DNA from: Vulcanimicrobiota bacterium
GTDB taxonomy: Bacteria; Vulcanimicrobiota; Vulcanimicrobiia; Vulcanimicrobiales; Vulcanimicrobiaceae
Assembly: GCA_019247395.1 (NCBI GenBank)
Contig: JAFAOZ010000029.1
Location: 1 to 6,031, forward strand
DNA: 6,031 bases
Direction of reading: 5' to 3'
The translations under genes were made by a program, and so were the position numbers. The notes under the pieces were generated by a model that saw only the letters and a program-made list of their open reading frames with translations, did not search any database and was not told the origin of the DNA. Position 1 is the first letter of the stretch; every line of letters begins with the position of its first letter. This document shows, in pieces, positions 1 to 5,671 of the stretch.

Positions 1-94
1 TCGCTTTTGTCAGCGTATGTAGCGCTCTCCTGGTTTTGCTCGAGAGGTGCTGGTAGCCAAGCCTACACAACCGAAATGATGTGTGCTCATTCTT

Positions 95-112
95 GCTCCC
101 GAGGCTGGGAGC
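95..112. repeat. Small perfect hairpin, 6-bp stem
   Basis: GCTCCC (95-100) and GGGAGC (107-112) are exact reverse complements around a 6-base loop. No T-run follows on either strand, so it is not a standard intrinsic terminator. It could be part of a leader RNA or chance in GC-rich sequence. Confidence 0.4.
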
Positions 113-280
113 CGCGCGCCTCCGGAATCGGTGGCGCCGTTTCGTCATGTTCGACTCAGGGGCAGACGGACCTCGTCAGGTATTGATTCTGGCCTACTCT
201 TGAAAACAACGAACCTACGCTCAAACGTGGCAAGCGTTTCGTTTTTGGATCTACGACTTTCGTCGCCGGCCTCAGCGGCT

Positions 281-308
281 TTTACAAAACTTTGCAACCT
301 TCTCTATT
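281..308 (+). promoter_or_regulatory. Candidate sigma-70-like promoter of the desaturase gene
   Basis: TTTACA (281-286, five of six matches to TTGACA) is followed after 16 bases by TCTATT (303-308, four of six matches to TATAAT). Transcription would start around 315, giving a very short leader before the GTG at 330. The only ribosome-binding-like bases are GGGGCG at 313-318, 11 bases from the start, which is weak. This is a by-eye consensus match only. Confidence 0.3.
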
Positions 309-329
309 GGTTGGGGCGTAATAGATCTT

Positions 330-1235
330 GTGACAGTTTCATCCGCCTCGAGTCGCGGCGGCAATCCAACTACCGGGCTCGGACTTGCGCTCATTCATCT
401 CGTCGCTTTGCTCGCATTTGTACCGGCACTCTTTTCGTGGAGCGCCATCGCCGTCGCGGCGGTGCTCTGTTACGTTACCGGCGGCATCGGCGTGACGCTC
501 GGCTACCATCGGTTGCTTACGCATCGCAGCCTGGAGCTACCAAAGCCCTTCGAGTACTTCATCACCGTGCTCGGACTTCTCGCGCTTCAGGGCGGCCCAA
601 TTTCATGGGTCGCAACGCACCGGCGTCATCACGCGCGCTCCGATCGAGAGGGCGACCCGCACGGCATGGACCGCGGCTTCTGGTGGGCGCACGTCGGATG
701 GCTCTTCTTGCCGAATCCGGCGCGCCCGACGATTTCCGAGCAGCGCCGGCTCGCGCCCGACCTGGCGAACGATCCCTTTTACCGGTTTCTCGACCAAACT
801 GCAGTGCTATGGCAAATCGCACTCGGCGTGCTCTTGTTCGCAATCGGTGGCTGGTCGTGGCTCGTGTGGGGCATCTTCGTCCGGCTCGTCGTCACGTACC
901 ACATCACATGGTTCGTTAACAGCGCTTCGCACTGGACTGGGTATCGCACTTTCCGCACGGGCGATCGCTCCACTAATAATTGGTGGGTCGCGCTGCTTGC
1001 CTGGGGCGAAGGCTGGCATAACAATCACCATGCCTTCCCGTTTTCCGCTCGACACGGTCTGCGGTGGTTCGAATTGGACTTCACCTGGCTGACTATTCGC
1101 GTATTGCAACTCGTTGGGATCGTCCGCAGCGTCAAGCTCCCGACCTCGGCCATGCTGACGCGGTTACGCGTTCCCGGTCCGCCTTCAATGCCCACACCGA
1201 CGGCGGTCGGCGCGCCGGCGGGTGCCAGCCGATAG
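330..1235 (+). CDS. Membrane fatty acid desaturase (acyl-CoA/acyl-lipid delta-9 type)
   Basis: A 301-residue integral membrane di-iron desaturase, which introduces a cis double bond into acyl chains and so sets membrane fluidity. All three histidine clusters of the family are present: H60-x4-H65 (HRLLTH), H97-x2-HH (HRRHH, 97-101) and H230-x2-HH (HNNHH, 230-234). The last lies in a GEGWHNNHHAFP block with SARHG after it, typical of bacterial and cyanobacterial DesC-like delta-9 enzymes. H201 in NSASHW is also as expected. Hydrophobic segments lie at about 17-34, 36-58, 76-90 and 158-196, matching the four-helix membrane topology. The length is usual for the family. The start is a GTG at 330; no in-frame ATG lies close to it, and the histidine boxes then fall at normal distances. 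No cytochrome b5 domain or other fusion is present, so electrons must come from a separate donor. The helicase gene follows 105 bp downstream on the same strand. The substrate form (CoA, ACP or lipid) and double-bond position cannot be fixed from sequence. Confidence 0.93.
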   Translation: MTVSSASSRGGNPTTGLGLALIHLVALLAFVPALFSWSAIAVAAVLCYVTGGIGVTLGYHRLLTHRSLELPKPFEYFITVLGLLALQGGPISWVATHRRHHARSDREGDPHGMDRGFWWAHVGWLFLPNPARPTISEQRRLAPDLANDPFYRFLDQTAVLWQIALGVLLFAIGGWSWLVWGIFVRLVVTYHITWFVNSASHWTGYRTFRTGDRSTNNWWVALLAWGEGWHNNHHAFPFSARHGLRWFELDFTWLTIRVLQLVGIVRSVKLPTSAMLTRLRVPGPPSMPTPTAVGAPAGASR

Positions 1236-1241
1236 AGGCAT

Positions 1242-1271
1242 TTGACGCCGATGGCGCTTCCATGACATAGT
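1242..1271 (+). promoter_or_regulatory. Candidate promoter of the RNA helicase gene
   Basis: TTGACG (1242-1247, five of six matches to the -35 consensus) is followed after 18 bases by CATAGT (1266-1271, four of six matches to the -10 consensus). A start near 1278-1280 would place the inverted repeat at 1286-1334 at the very 5' end of the message. The helicase could also be read through from the desaturase gene, since no clear terminator separates them. Confidence 0.35.
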
Positions 1272-1285
1272 TGGAAGAACCCGCG

Positions 1286-1334
1286 CGATCTTTCGGATGA
1301 ACGCGATCGAGCCGCGCATACCCTTGAAAGATCG
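1286..1334 (+). repeat. 9-bp perfect inverted repeat in the helicase leader
   Basis: CGATCTTTC (1286-1294) and GAAAGATCG (1326-1334) are exact reverse complements, with possible G-U pairs at both ends of the helix and a 31-base loop. The right arm contains GAAAG, the only purine-rich ribosome-binding-like bases before the apparent ATT start at 1341. Folding would therefore hide it. No T-run follows, so it is not a simple terminator. It could be a translational control hairpin, an operator, or chance. Confidence 0.5.
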
Positions 1335-1340
1335 TCAACC

Positions 1341-2522
1341 ATTTCTACGTTTGAAAAACTCGGCTTGCGGCCGCCGTTGCAGGCCGCCCTGCTCGACCTC
1401 GGTTTCTCCGAACCAACTCCAATCCAAGCGCTCGCGATTCCGCCGGCCCTCGAAGGGCGCGACGTTTTGGGAAGCGCCGAAACCGGCAGCGGCAAGACGG
1501 CTGCCTTCGGCCTAGCCATACTGCAACGTCTCATGGATAAGCCGCGCGGCAAGACGCGCGCGCTCGTGCTCGCTCCGACGCGCGAACTTGCCGATCAAAT
1601 CGCCAATCATCTCACGTTGCTCGCTAAACACACGAACGTCACGATTGCTGCGATCTGTGGCGGCGTCGCCTTTCGACCGCAACTCAACGCGCTCAAACGC
1701 GGGGCAGACATTTTGGTCGCGACGCCGGGGCGGCTGCTCGACCATCTCAAACAAAGAAGCACGCGGCTCGACGATATCGAAATGCTCGTGCTCGGCGAGG
1801 CCGACCGCATGCTCGACATGGGATTTCTCCCCGATGTCCGACGCATCATCGCCCAAGTGCCGCCGCAGCTACAAACGCTCTTCTTCTCAGTAACGTTGCA
1901 GGCGCAACTTTCCGGCCTCGTGCGCGAGATTCTCCACGATCCCGTACGGGTAGAGTTGGCCGCTAAGATCGCTCCGGTGAAGACGCTCAACCAAACACTT
2001 TATGCCGTACCGACGGAGAAGAAAACCGATCTCCTTTTGGAACTGCTCAAAGATAACAGCATCTACTCGGCGATCGCCTTCACGCGAACTAAGGCTCGCG
2101 CCAACCGGCTGGCCGCTGCGCTCCAAAAACGTCGAATTCCCGTGAACCTTATTCACGGCGATCGCTCGCAATCGCAGCGTACCTACGCGCTCGAGAAGTT
2201 TAAACAGGGTCATTACCGCGTGCTTGTCGCAACCGACATTGCGGCGCGCGGCATAGACATTTCGGCGCTCGGCCACGTCATCAACTATGACGTCCCGCTG
2301 GTTGCCGCCGACTATTTTCACCGCGTCGGGCGAACGGCGCGCGCCAAAGCGTCGGGCGACGCGATTACCTTCGTCTCGTCCGACGAAGAGCCGCTGATCA
2401 AGCAAATCGAATACACTCTCGGAAAACGTCTAGAACGCGGCAAAAATCCGCTCTTCCCCGAAGCGAGCACGGAACCGCCGAGGCCGAGCGTGGTCTACCG
2501 GTCTCGCCGGCGCCGCCGCTGA
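1341..2522 (+). CDS. RhlE-like DEAD-box RNA helicase with altered motif II (GEAD)
   Basis: An ATP-dependent RNA helicase of the superfamily 2 DEAD-box type, 393 residues if started at the ATT at 1341. Motifs in order (numbered from that start): Q-motif phenylalanine F4 with GFSEPTPIQ (about 21-29), motif I AETGSGKT (46-53), Ia PTREL (79-83), GG (107-108), TPGR (128-131), motif II GEAD (152-155), motif III SVT (183-185), motif V ATDIAARGID (297-306), motif VI HRVGRTAR (327-334). The stretch around IHGDRSQSQRT is RhlE-like. The tail is short and basic (RSRRRRR). The TTG at 1365 is the first ordinary start codon, but using it would cut off the Q-motif phenylalanine and the typical STFEKLGL opening. 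No ATG, GTG or TTG lies in frame between the stop at 1263-1265 and 1341, so ATT is the best-placed start. Oddities: the first Asp of DEAD (Mg-ATP binding) is Gly (GGC at 1794-1796), and the Ala of SAT is Val (GTA at 1890-1892). The gene may be weakly active, specialised or decaying, or the sequence may contain errors. Confidence 0.88.
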   Translation: MSTFEKLGLRPPLQAALLDLGFSEPTPIQALAIPPALEGRDVLGSAETGSGKTAAFGLAILQRLMDKPRGKTRALVLAPTRELADQIANHLTLLAKHTNVTIAAICGGVAFRPQLNALKRGADILVATPGRLLDHLKQRSTRLDDIEMLVLGEADRMLDMGFLPDVRRIIAQVPPQLQTLFFSVTLQAQLSGLVREILHDPVRVELAAKIAPVKTLNQTLYAVPTEKKTDLLLELLKDNSIYSAIAFTRTKARANRLAAALQKRRIPVNLIHGDRSQSQRTYALEKFKQGHYRVLVATDIAARGIDISALGHVINYDVPLVAADYFHRVGRTARAKASGDAITFVSSDEEPLIKQIEYTLGKRLERGKNPLFPEASTEPPRPSVVYRSRRRRR

Positions 2523-2558
2523 ACGGGCGCGTTGCCGGCGCGGATCGATCGGCGGATC

Positions 2559-3551
2559 TTAAGGAATCGCGACGCCGACCGGTTCATTCAACTGAGTATT
2601 GCTTCCCACAATAACGGCAAGGGGATTGGAACTGCCGTGCACGCCGGCGCGATAAATATCGACGTCCCAGGCAGTACCCCCTTGCGAGGCGCCGAGGAAT
2701 GCGTGACGGTGCGAAACCGCGACGTTGCCATATGGAAAGGCGGAGCCGGTAAACGTCAGCACTCTGGTCGGCGCCACGTTGCCGCTGGCGCCTGCGTCGA
2801 AAACCTGAACCCTATCCTCGTCCGTCACGTACATGTCGCCGCCCGGCGAGACGCCAATATATCGCGGAAAGGCGAGCGTGGTTTTGTTCCCCGAAATGGT
2901 GGCGATGGGCTGAACATTGCCGTTCGCTCCGGCGGCGAAGATGAGGACCGAGGCCTTGCTAAAGTCGACTGCATACAGACGTCCGGTGCGATCCACCGCG
3001 ACTCCCTCGACGGAATCGATCATTGTCGCCGGTCCGCCGATATCGCGAAGCGGCGTCGCAACACCATTCGCGCCGGGCGCAAATACTTTGACGTCGCCGT
3101 CATTGGCGACGTACAAGTCGTTCATCGAGTCAACCGCCAGTTCAAATCCACTGATGGGACCACTTGTTGCTCCCGTTATCTTGCGGATCGGCGCAGTGTT
3201 GCCGTTGGCATTTGCCGCGTACTCCAAGATGCCGCCGTCGACGGACGAGACGTACGTGGTCCCGGTTCCATCCACGGCGATTCCGCCAAGTCCGTTTCCC
3301 ATCTCAGTGAGCGAGCCGGAAATCTCGCGCAAGGGCGTTGCATTTCCCGTTGCGTGTAACGCGTATTCCGTAATGCTCGGCGTTGCTGCGTTCGCGATGT
3401 AGAGCAGTTTGCCGGCTTGCCGTGTTTCGAAGGCTCCGGAGGACGATGGACTTCGTTTGACGGCGTCCGCCGGCGTAACTTGACCGCACCCTGTCATGGT
3501 GCCGCTCGCAACGACGAGCACGATTGCTTCTAGCGTGCAACGCAGTTTCAT
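2559..3551 (-). CDS. Predicted secreted/lipid-anchored six-repeat beta-propeller protein
   Basis: A 330-residue protein with no confidently known function. The N-terminus has a basic start (MKLRC), a hydrophobic stretch at about 8-19 and a lipobox-like MTGC ending at C22. This suggests Sec export and possible lipidation, although Met at the -3 position is not the usual Leu. Residues 23-46 look like a flexible linker rich in Ser, Thr and Lys. The rest is built from repeats of about 47 residues. Each contains a (T/V)-x-x-Y-(V/I)-A/T-like strand followed by a G-N-x-x-P-(I/L)-x-x-(I)-x-G motif, seen at 67-79, 115-127, 161-173, 209-221, 255-267 and a degenerate copy at 304-316. This pattern fits an NHL/SMP-30-like six-bladed propeller. 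No catalytic residues are obvious, so a binding or scaffold role outside the membrane is more likely than an enzyme. Its ATG overlaps the stop codon of the upstream epimerase gene (ATGA) and no strong ribosome site precedes it, so translation probably depends on the upstream gene. Confidence 0.82.
   Translation of the reverse strand: MKLRCTLEAIVLVVASGTMTGCGQVTPADAVKRSPSSSGAFETRQAGKLLYIANAATPSITEYALHATGNATPLREISGSLTEMGNGLGGIAVDGTGTTYVSSVDGGILEYAANANGNTAPIRKITGATSGPISGFELAVDSMNDLYVANDGDVKVFAPGANGVATPLRDIGGPATMIDSVEGVAVDRTGRLYAVDFSKASVLIFAAGANGNVQPIATISGNKTTLAFPRYIGVSPGGDMYVTDEDRVQVFDAGASGNVAPTRVLTFTGSAFPYGNVAVSHRHAFLGASQGGTAWDVDIYRAGVHGSSNPLAVIVGSNTQLNEPVGVAIP
2604..3353 (-). repeat. Six in-gene repeats of about 140 bp coding for propeller blades
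   Basis: The motif copies start at residues 67, 115, 161, 209, 255 and 304 of the propeller protein, so they are spaced by 48, 46, 48, 46 and 49 residues (138-147 bp). Conservation is at the protein level and the DNA copies have diverged, so this looks like an old duplication rather than a recent tandem array. Confidence 0.75.
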
Positions 3552-4477
3552 CTTGGCTTTAGCGTCAGGCGAATGCCGTCGTCGTAGCTCGTCTTGGGAA
3601 GCGTGCCGAGAAGCGCGCGCAGGCGATCGTCGTTAAGAATAATCGGGTCGGACATCAGGTAGTTCATCTCGGCGAAGTTGCGCATCTCACCATTGAATAC
3701 GCCGAAGAGCTGCAGCACCGTTTTATTGAGCACTAAATATTTTGGCTTCTGCCCGCATGCCGCATAAATTCTGTCGGAAAACTCGCGCTGCGTGATCTCT
3801 CCGGGGCCGGCATAGTTCCAGAACGTTCCGTATGCGCGCGGCTCGTCAAGAACGCGCACGGCGACGCGCGCGCAATCGGGAATGAAGGCCCACTCGTGAC
3901 GCACGTCCACCGGACCGATCACCATCGAGCGCTTGCCCAACGGCGCATTAGCGAATTGGGCCGTTAGGTAGCTCTTCTCCATGCCCGGACCGTAGAGGTC
4001 GGGTAGGCGCAGCACCACCGTTTCGAGGCCGTGACCGTGGGCGGCCAGGAGAAGGTCCTCTTGCTCTTTGCGCATCTTCGCGTTGAAGGCCCGCGGTTCG
4101 CGCGGGTGCGTTTCGTCGACCGTATTGCTCTGCGCCAAGCCATACGGATAGACGGTGCCGATGAGCAGCAGACGTCGTACTCCCGCCGACTTTGCGCCTT
4201 CCAGCGTCGCCTTCATGATCTTCGGATGAAGTTCGAAGTGGTCGTATGGCACGCCGACGAGATAGATCGCCGATTCAACGCCCTCCAATGCCGCGCGCGC
4301 AGAATCCGCATCGGCATTCCACGTAACCAACTCCGCGCGCGGATCGTCCGCGAACAGCTTCTCGAGTGCGTCTTTACTTCGCCCGATTACGCGGTAGCCG
4401 CGGTTCTGCTCGCTCAGCGCCGCCGCGACGGCACGCCCCACGGCACCCGTTCCACCGATCAACCCGACCGAACTCAT
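3548..4477 (-). CDS. NAD(P)-binding epimerase/dehydratase-like protein (extended/atypical SDR)
   Basis: A 309-residue cytoplasmic Rossmann-fold protein. The N-terminus has the dinucleotide-binding motif GGTGAVG (8-14) after a beta strand (SVGLI), with R33 of VIGRS suited to an NADP phosphate. A strand-end IGTVYPYG (107-113) matches the catalytic Ser/Thr region of extended SDRs, and RLPDLYGPG (157-165) matches their substrate-side loop. The Tyr of the YxxxK pair is not found: the aligned region reads FNAKMRK (131-137), so ordinary SDR chemistry is doubtful. It may act as an atypical reductase, an isomerase or an NAD(P)-sensing protein. The ATG at 4477 is chosen because GAGGAG sits 7 bases upstream and the Rossmann motif begins right after it. 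The frame stays open upstream to 4873, but that extension only mirrors the cysteine synthase gene. It is the first gene of a pair with the propeller protein. The substrate is unknown. Confidence 0.85.
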   Translation of the reverse strand: MSSVGLIGGTGAVGRAVAAALSEQNRGYRVIGRSKDALEKLFADDPRAELVTWNADADSARAALEGVESAIYLVGVPYDHFELHPKIMKATLEGAKSAGVRRLLLIGTVYPYGLAQSNTVDETHPREPRAFNAKMRKEQEDLLLAAHGHGLETVVLRLPDLYGPGMEKSYLTAQFANAPLGKRSMVIGPVDVRHEWAFIPDCARVAVRVLDEPRAYGTFWNYAGPGEITQREFSDRIYAACGQKPKYLVLNKTVLQLFGVFNGEMRNFAEMNYLMSDPIILNDDRLRALLGTLPKTSYDDGIRLTLKPR

Positions 4478-4484
4478 TTCGTCA

Positions 4485-4490
4485 CTCCTC
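4485..4490 (-). promoter_or_regulatory. Ribosome binding site deciding the epimerase start
   Basis: Read on the reverse strand, GAGGAG lies 7 bases before the ATG at 4477. It is one of the two strongest ribosome sites in the window and rules out the much longer upstream extension of the frame. Confidence 0.85.
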
Positions 4491-4502
4491 TTTTCGCAAG
4501 GC

Positions 4503-4508
4503 ATTTTA
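4503..4508 (-). promoter_or_regulatory. Candidate -10 element for the epimerase-propeller pair
   Basis: On the reverse strand TAAAAT (five of six matches to TATAAT) lies 25 bases upstream of the epimerase ATG, which would give a leader of roughly 18 bases containing the GAGGAG site. No good -35 element is visible at the usual distance. The rest of the 124-bp divergent gap (4478-4601) should also hold the cysteine synthase promoter, which I could not place. Confidence 0.35.
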
Positions 4509-4601
4509 CCACCCGGACCCCGGCGAACCCCGCGCGCTTGTTCGACGATACGCAAGTGAAAGAGAGAGGGGCCGCCGCGCCGTGAAGAATAAGCGCGCGC
4601 A

Positions 4602-5612
4602 ATGGTCGCCATCGGCTTTTCGGGTGCTGTCGGCAACACTCCACTGATCGAGTTGCGTACGCTCTCGAGCGCACTCGGCCGTCGCGTACTGGGGAAGGCG
4701 GAGTTCCTCAACCCCGGGGGCTCGGTCAAAGATCGCGCCGCTCGCGCCATCGTTGACGATGCAGAAGCGCGCGGCGTGCTGCAGCACGGCGGTACGATCG
4801 TCGAAGGTACCGCCGGAAATACCGGCATCGCGCTTGCGCTCGTCGCGAACGAGCGCGGATACCGCAGTATCATCGTCGTGCCCGACGATCAATCGCAGGA
4901 CAAGATCGAGCTCTTGCGAGCCTACGGTTCCGACGTGCGCGTCGTTCCGTCGGTCCCGTTTACCAATTCAGAGAATTACTACCACGTTGCGCGACGCATC
5001 GCCGAAGCGACGGCCGGTGCGTTTTGGGTGAATCAATTCGAGAACACCGAAAATCGGCGCACGCATGAGGCGACGACCGGCCCGGAGGTGTGGGAACAAA
5101 CCGGCGGCCGAATCGACGCCTTCGTGGCGGCAGCGGGAACCGGCGGGACCCTCGCCGGCGTCGCGCTCGCGCTCAAAGCGCGCGACGAGCGCATTCTGAC
5201 CGCGCTCTGTGATCCGTACGGATCGGCGCTCTACAACTACGTAAATAATGGAGAGCTCAAACCCGAAGGCGACTCTGATCTCGAAGGTATCGGCATCAAA
5301 CGGCTTACTGCCAACTTCGAAGGCGCCCCGATCGATCGGGCGCTACGGGCAAGCGATGGGCAAGCCGTCGGCATGGCGCACTGGTTGCTCGAACGCGAAG
5401 GACTCTTTCTGGGCGGTTCGAGCGGTCTCAACGTGGTCGGGGCGGCGACTGTTGCCAAAGAGCTGCCCGAAGGCTCGACTGTTGTGACGATCCTGTGCGA
5501 CGGCGGCGGCCGCTATCTATCGCGCATCTTCAACGAGGCGTGGCTAGCGCTGAATAACTTCAACCGCAGCCTGACGCTTGAGGAGATTCTGGCGCCCCGA
5601 CAGGTGTTCTGA
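4602..5612 (+). CDS. Cysteine synthase (O-acetylserine sulfhydrylase family, PLP-dependent)
   Basis: A 336-residue cytoplasmic PLP enzyme of the cysteine synthase/cystathionine beta-synthase fold, expected to make cysteine from O-acetylserine (or a related activated serine) and sulfide. Visible motifs: GNTPLIEL (11-18), PLP-binding lysine K43 in NPGGSVKDRA, the substrate-binding Asn loop EGTAGNTG (68-75), the phosphate-binding glycine loop GTGGT (179-183), GGSSG (271-275), and CDGGGRYLS (299-307), whose serine contacts the PLP ring nitrogen in this family. The Asn loop reads EGTAGNTG rather than the EPTSGNTG of enteric CysK. From memory, EGTAGNTG together with NYYHVARR, NQFENTENR and EGIG marks a distinct CysK-like clade that includes fungal cysteine synthase homologues, so it is probably a clade feature. 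There is no C-terminal CBS domain. The ATG at 4602 gives the family-standard N-terminus, but its ribosome site is weak (GAAGAA, about 12 bases away). It is transcribed divergently from the epimerase, and a peroxiredoxin follows 59 bp downstream. A cystathionine beta-synthase role is a less likely alternative. Confidence 0.92.
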   Translation: MVAIGFSGAVGNTPLIELRTLSSALGRRVLGKAEFLNPGGSVKDRAARAIVDDAEARGVLQHGGTIVEGTAGNTGIALALVANERGYRSIIVVPDDQSQDKIELLRAYGSDVRVVPSVPFTNSENYYHVARRIAEATAGAFWVNQFENTENRRTHEATTGPEVWEQTGGRIDAFVAAAGTGGTLAGVALALKARDERILTALCDPYGSALYNYVNNGELKPEGDSDLEGIGIKRLTANFEGAPIDRALRASDGQAVGMAHWLLEREGLFLGGSSGLNVVGAATVAKELPEGSTVVTILCDGGGRYLSRIFNEAWLALNNFNRSLTLEEILAPRQVF

Positions 5613-5660
5613 AACGGTTGGAATAAGATAACCATAGTCAACATTTCTCTGATTCTCCCC

Positions 5661-5666
5661 AGGAGG
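5661..5666 (+). promoter_or_regulatory. Strong ribosome binding site of the peroxiredoxin
   Basis: AGGAGG, a full consensus match, lies 5 bases before the ATG at 5672 and fixes that start. It sits next to CTCC (5655-5658), which could pair with GGAG (5662-5665). Confidence 0.9.
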
Positions 5667-5671
5667 CTTCG

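Larger units (their letters stand above)
1..329. other. Upstream non-coding stretch with no recognised gene
   Basis: No reading frame here gives a recognisable protein. Forward frame 1 is open from the left edge to a TGA at 184-186 (61 codons, rich in Cys and Ser), so the tail of an unknown upstream gene cannot be excluded, but nothing in it is familiar. A long overlapping frame beginning at 83 runs on into the desaturase gene in a different frame and is judged a shadow. The last 130 bases are more AT-rich than the surrounding genes, as expected for a promoter region of the desaturase. Confidence 0.5.

Noticed and set aside
1..186. 3' end of an upstream gene in forward frame 1
   Set aside because: The frame is open to TGA at 184 but its 61 residues resemble nothing I know, and an open frame of this length is not rare in GC-rich DNA.
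83..919. Long forward frame of 278 codons overlapping the desaturase
   Set aside because: The translation is rich in Arg, Ala and Ser without any family motif, and it overlaps a gene with all its histidine boxes in another frame. It is a GC-rich shadow.
1246..1256. Short hairpin CGCC-GAT-GGCG after the desaturase stop as a terminator
   Set aside because: The stem is only 4 bp and no T-run follows.
2505..2540. Possible bidirectional terminator between the convergent helicase and propeller genes
   Set aside because: CGCCGGC (2505-2511) can pair with GCCGGCG (2534-2540), but the left arm lies inside the helicase coding sequence, the loop is long, and there is no T-run on either strand.
2532..3359. 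Open frame of 275 codons antisense to the propeller gene
   Set aside because: It mirrors the repeat structure of the real gene on the other strand, has no recognisable domain and no ribosome site. The reverse-strand product has a signal sequence and regular blades.
4582..4647. 21-codon GTG-started upstream frame overlapping the start of cysteine synthase
   Set aside because: A purine-rich stretch precedes it, but there are no Cys codons or other attenuator features, and such short frames are common by chance.
4478..4873. N-terminal extension of the epimerase frame to 4873
   Set aside because: The added residues only read the complement of the cysteine synthase gene. A GAGGAG site and the Rossmann motif support the start at 4477.
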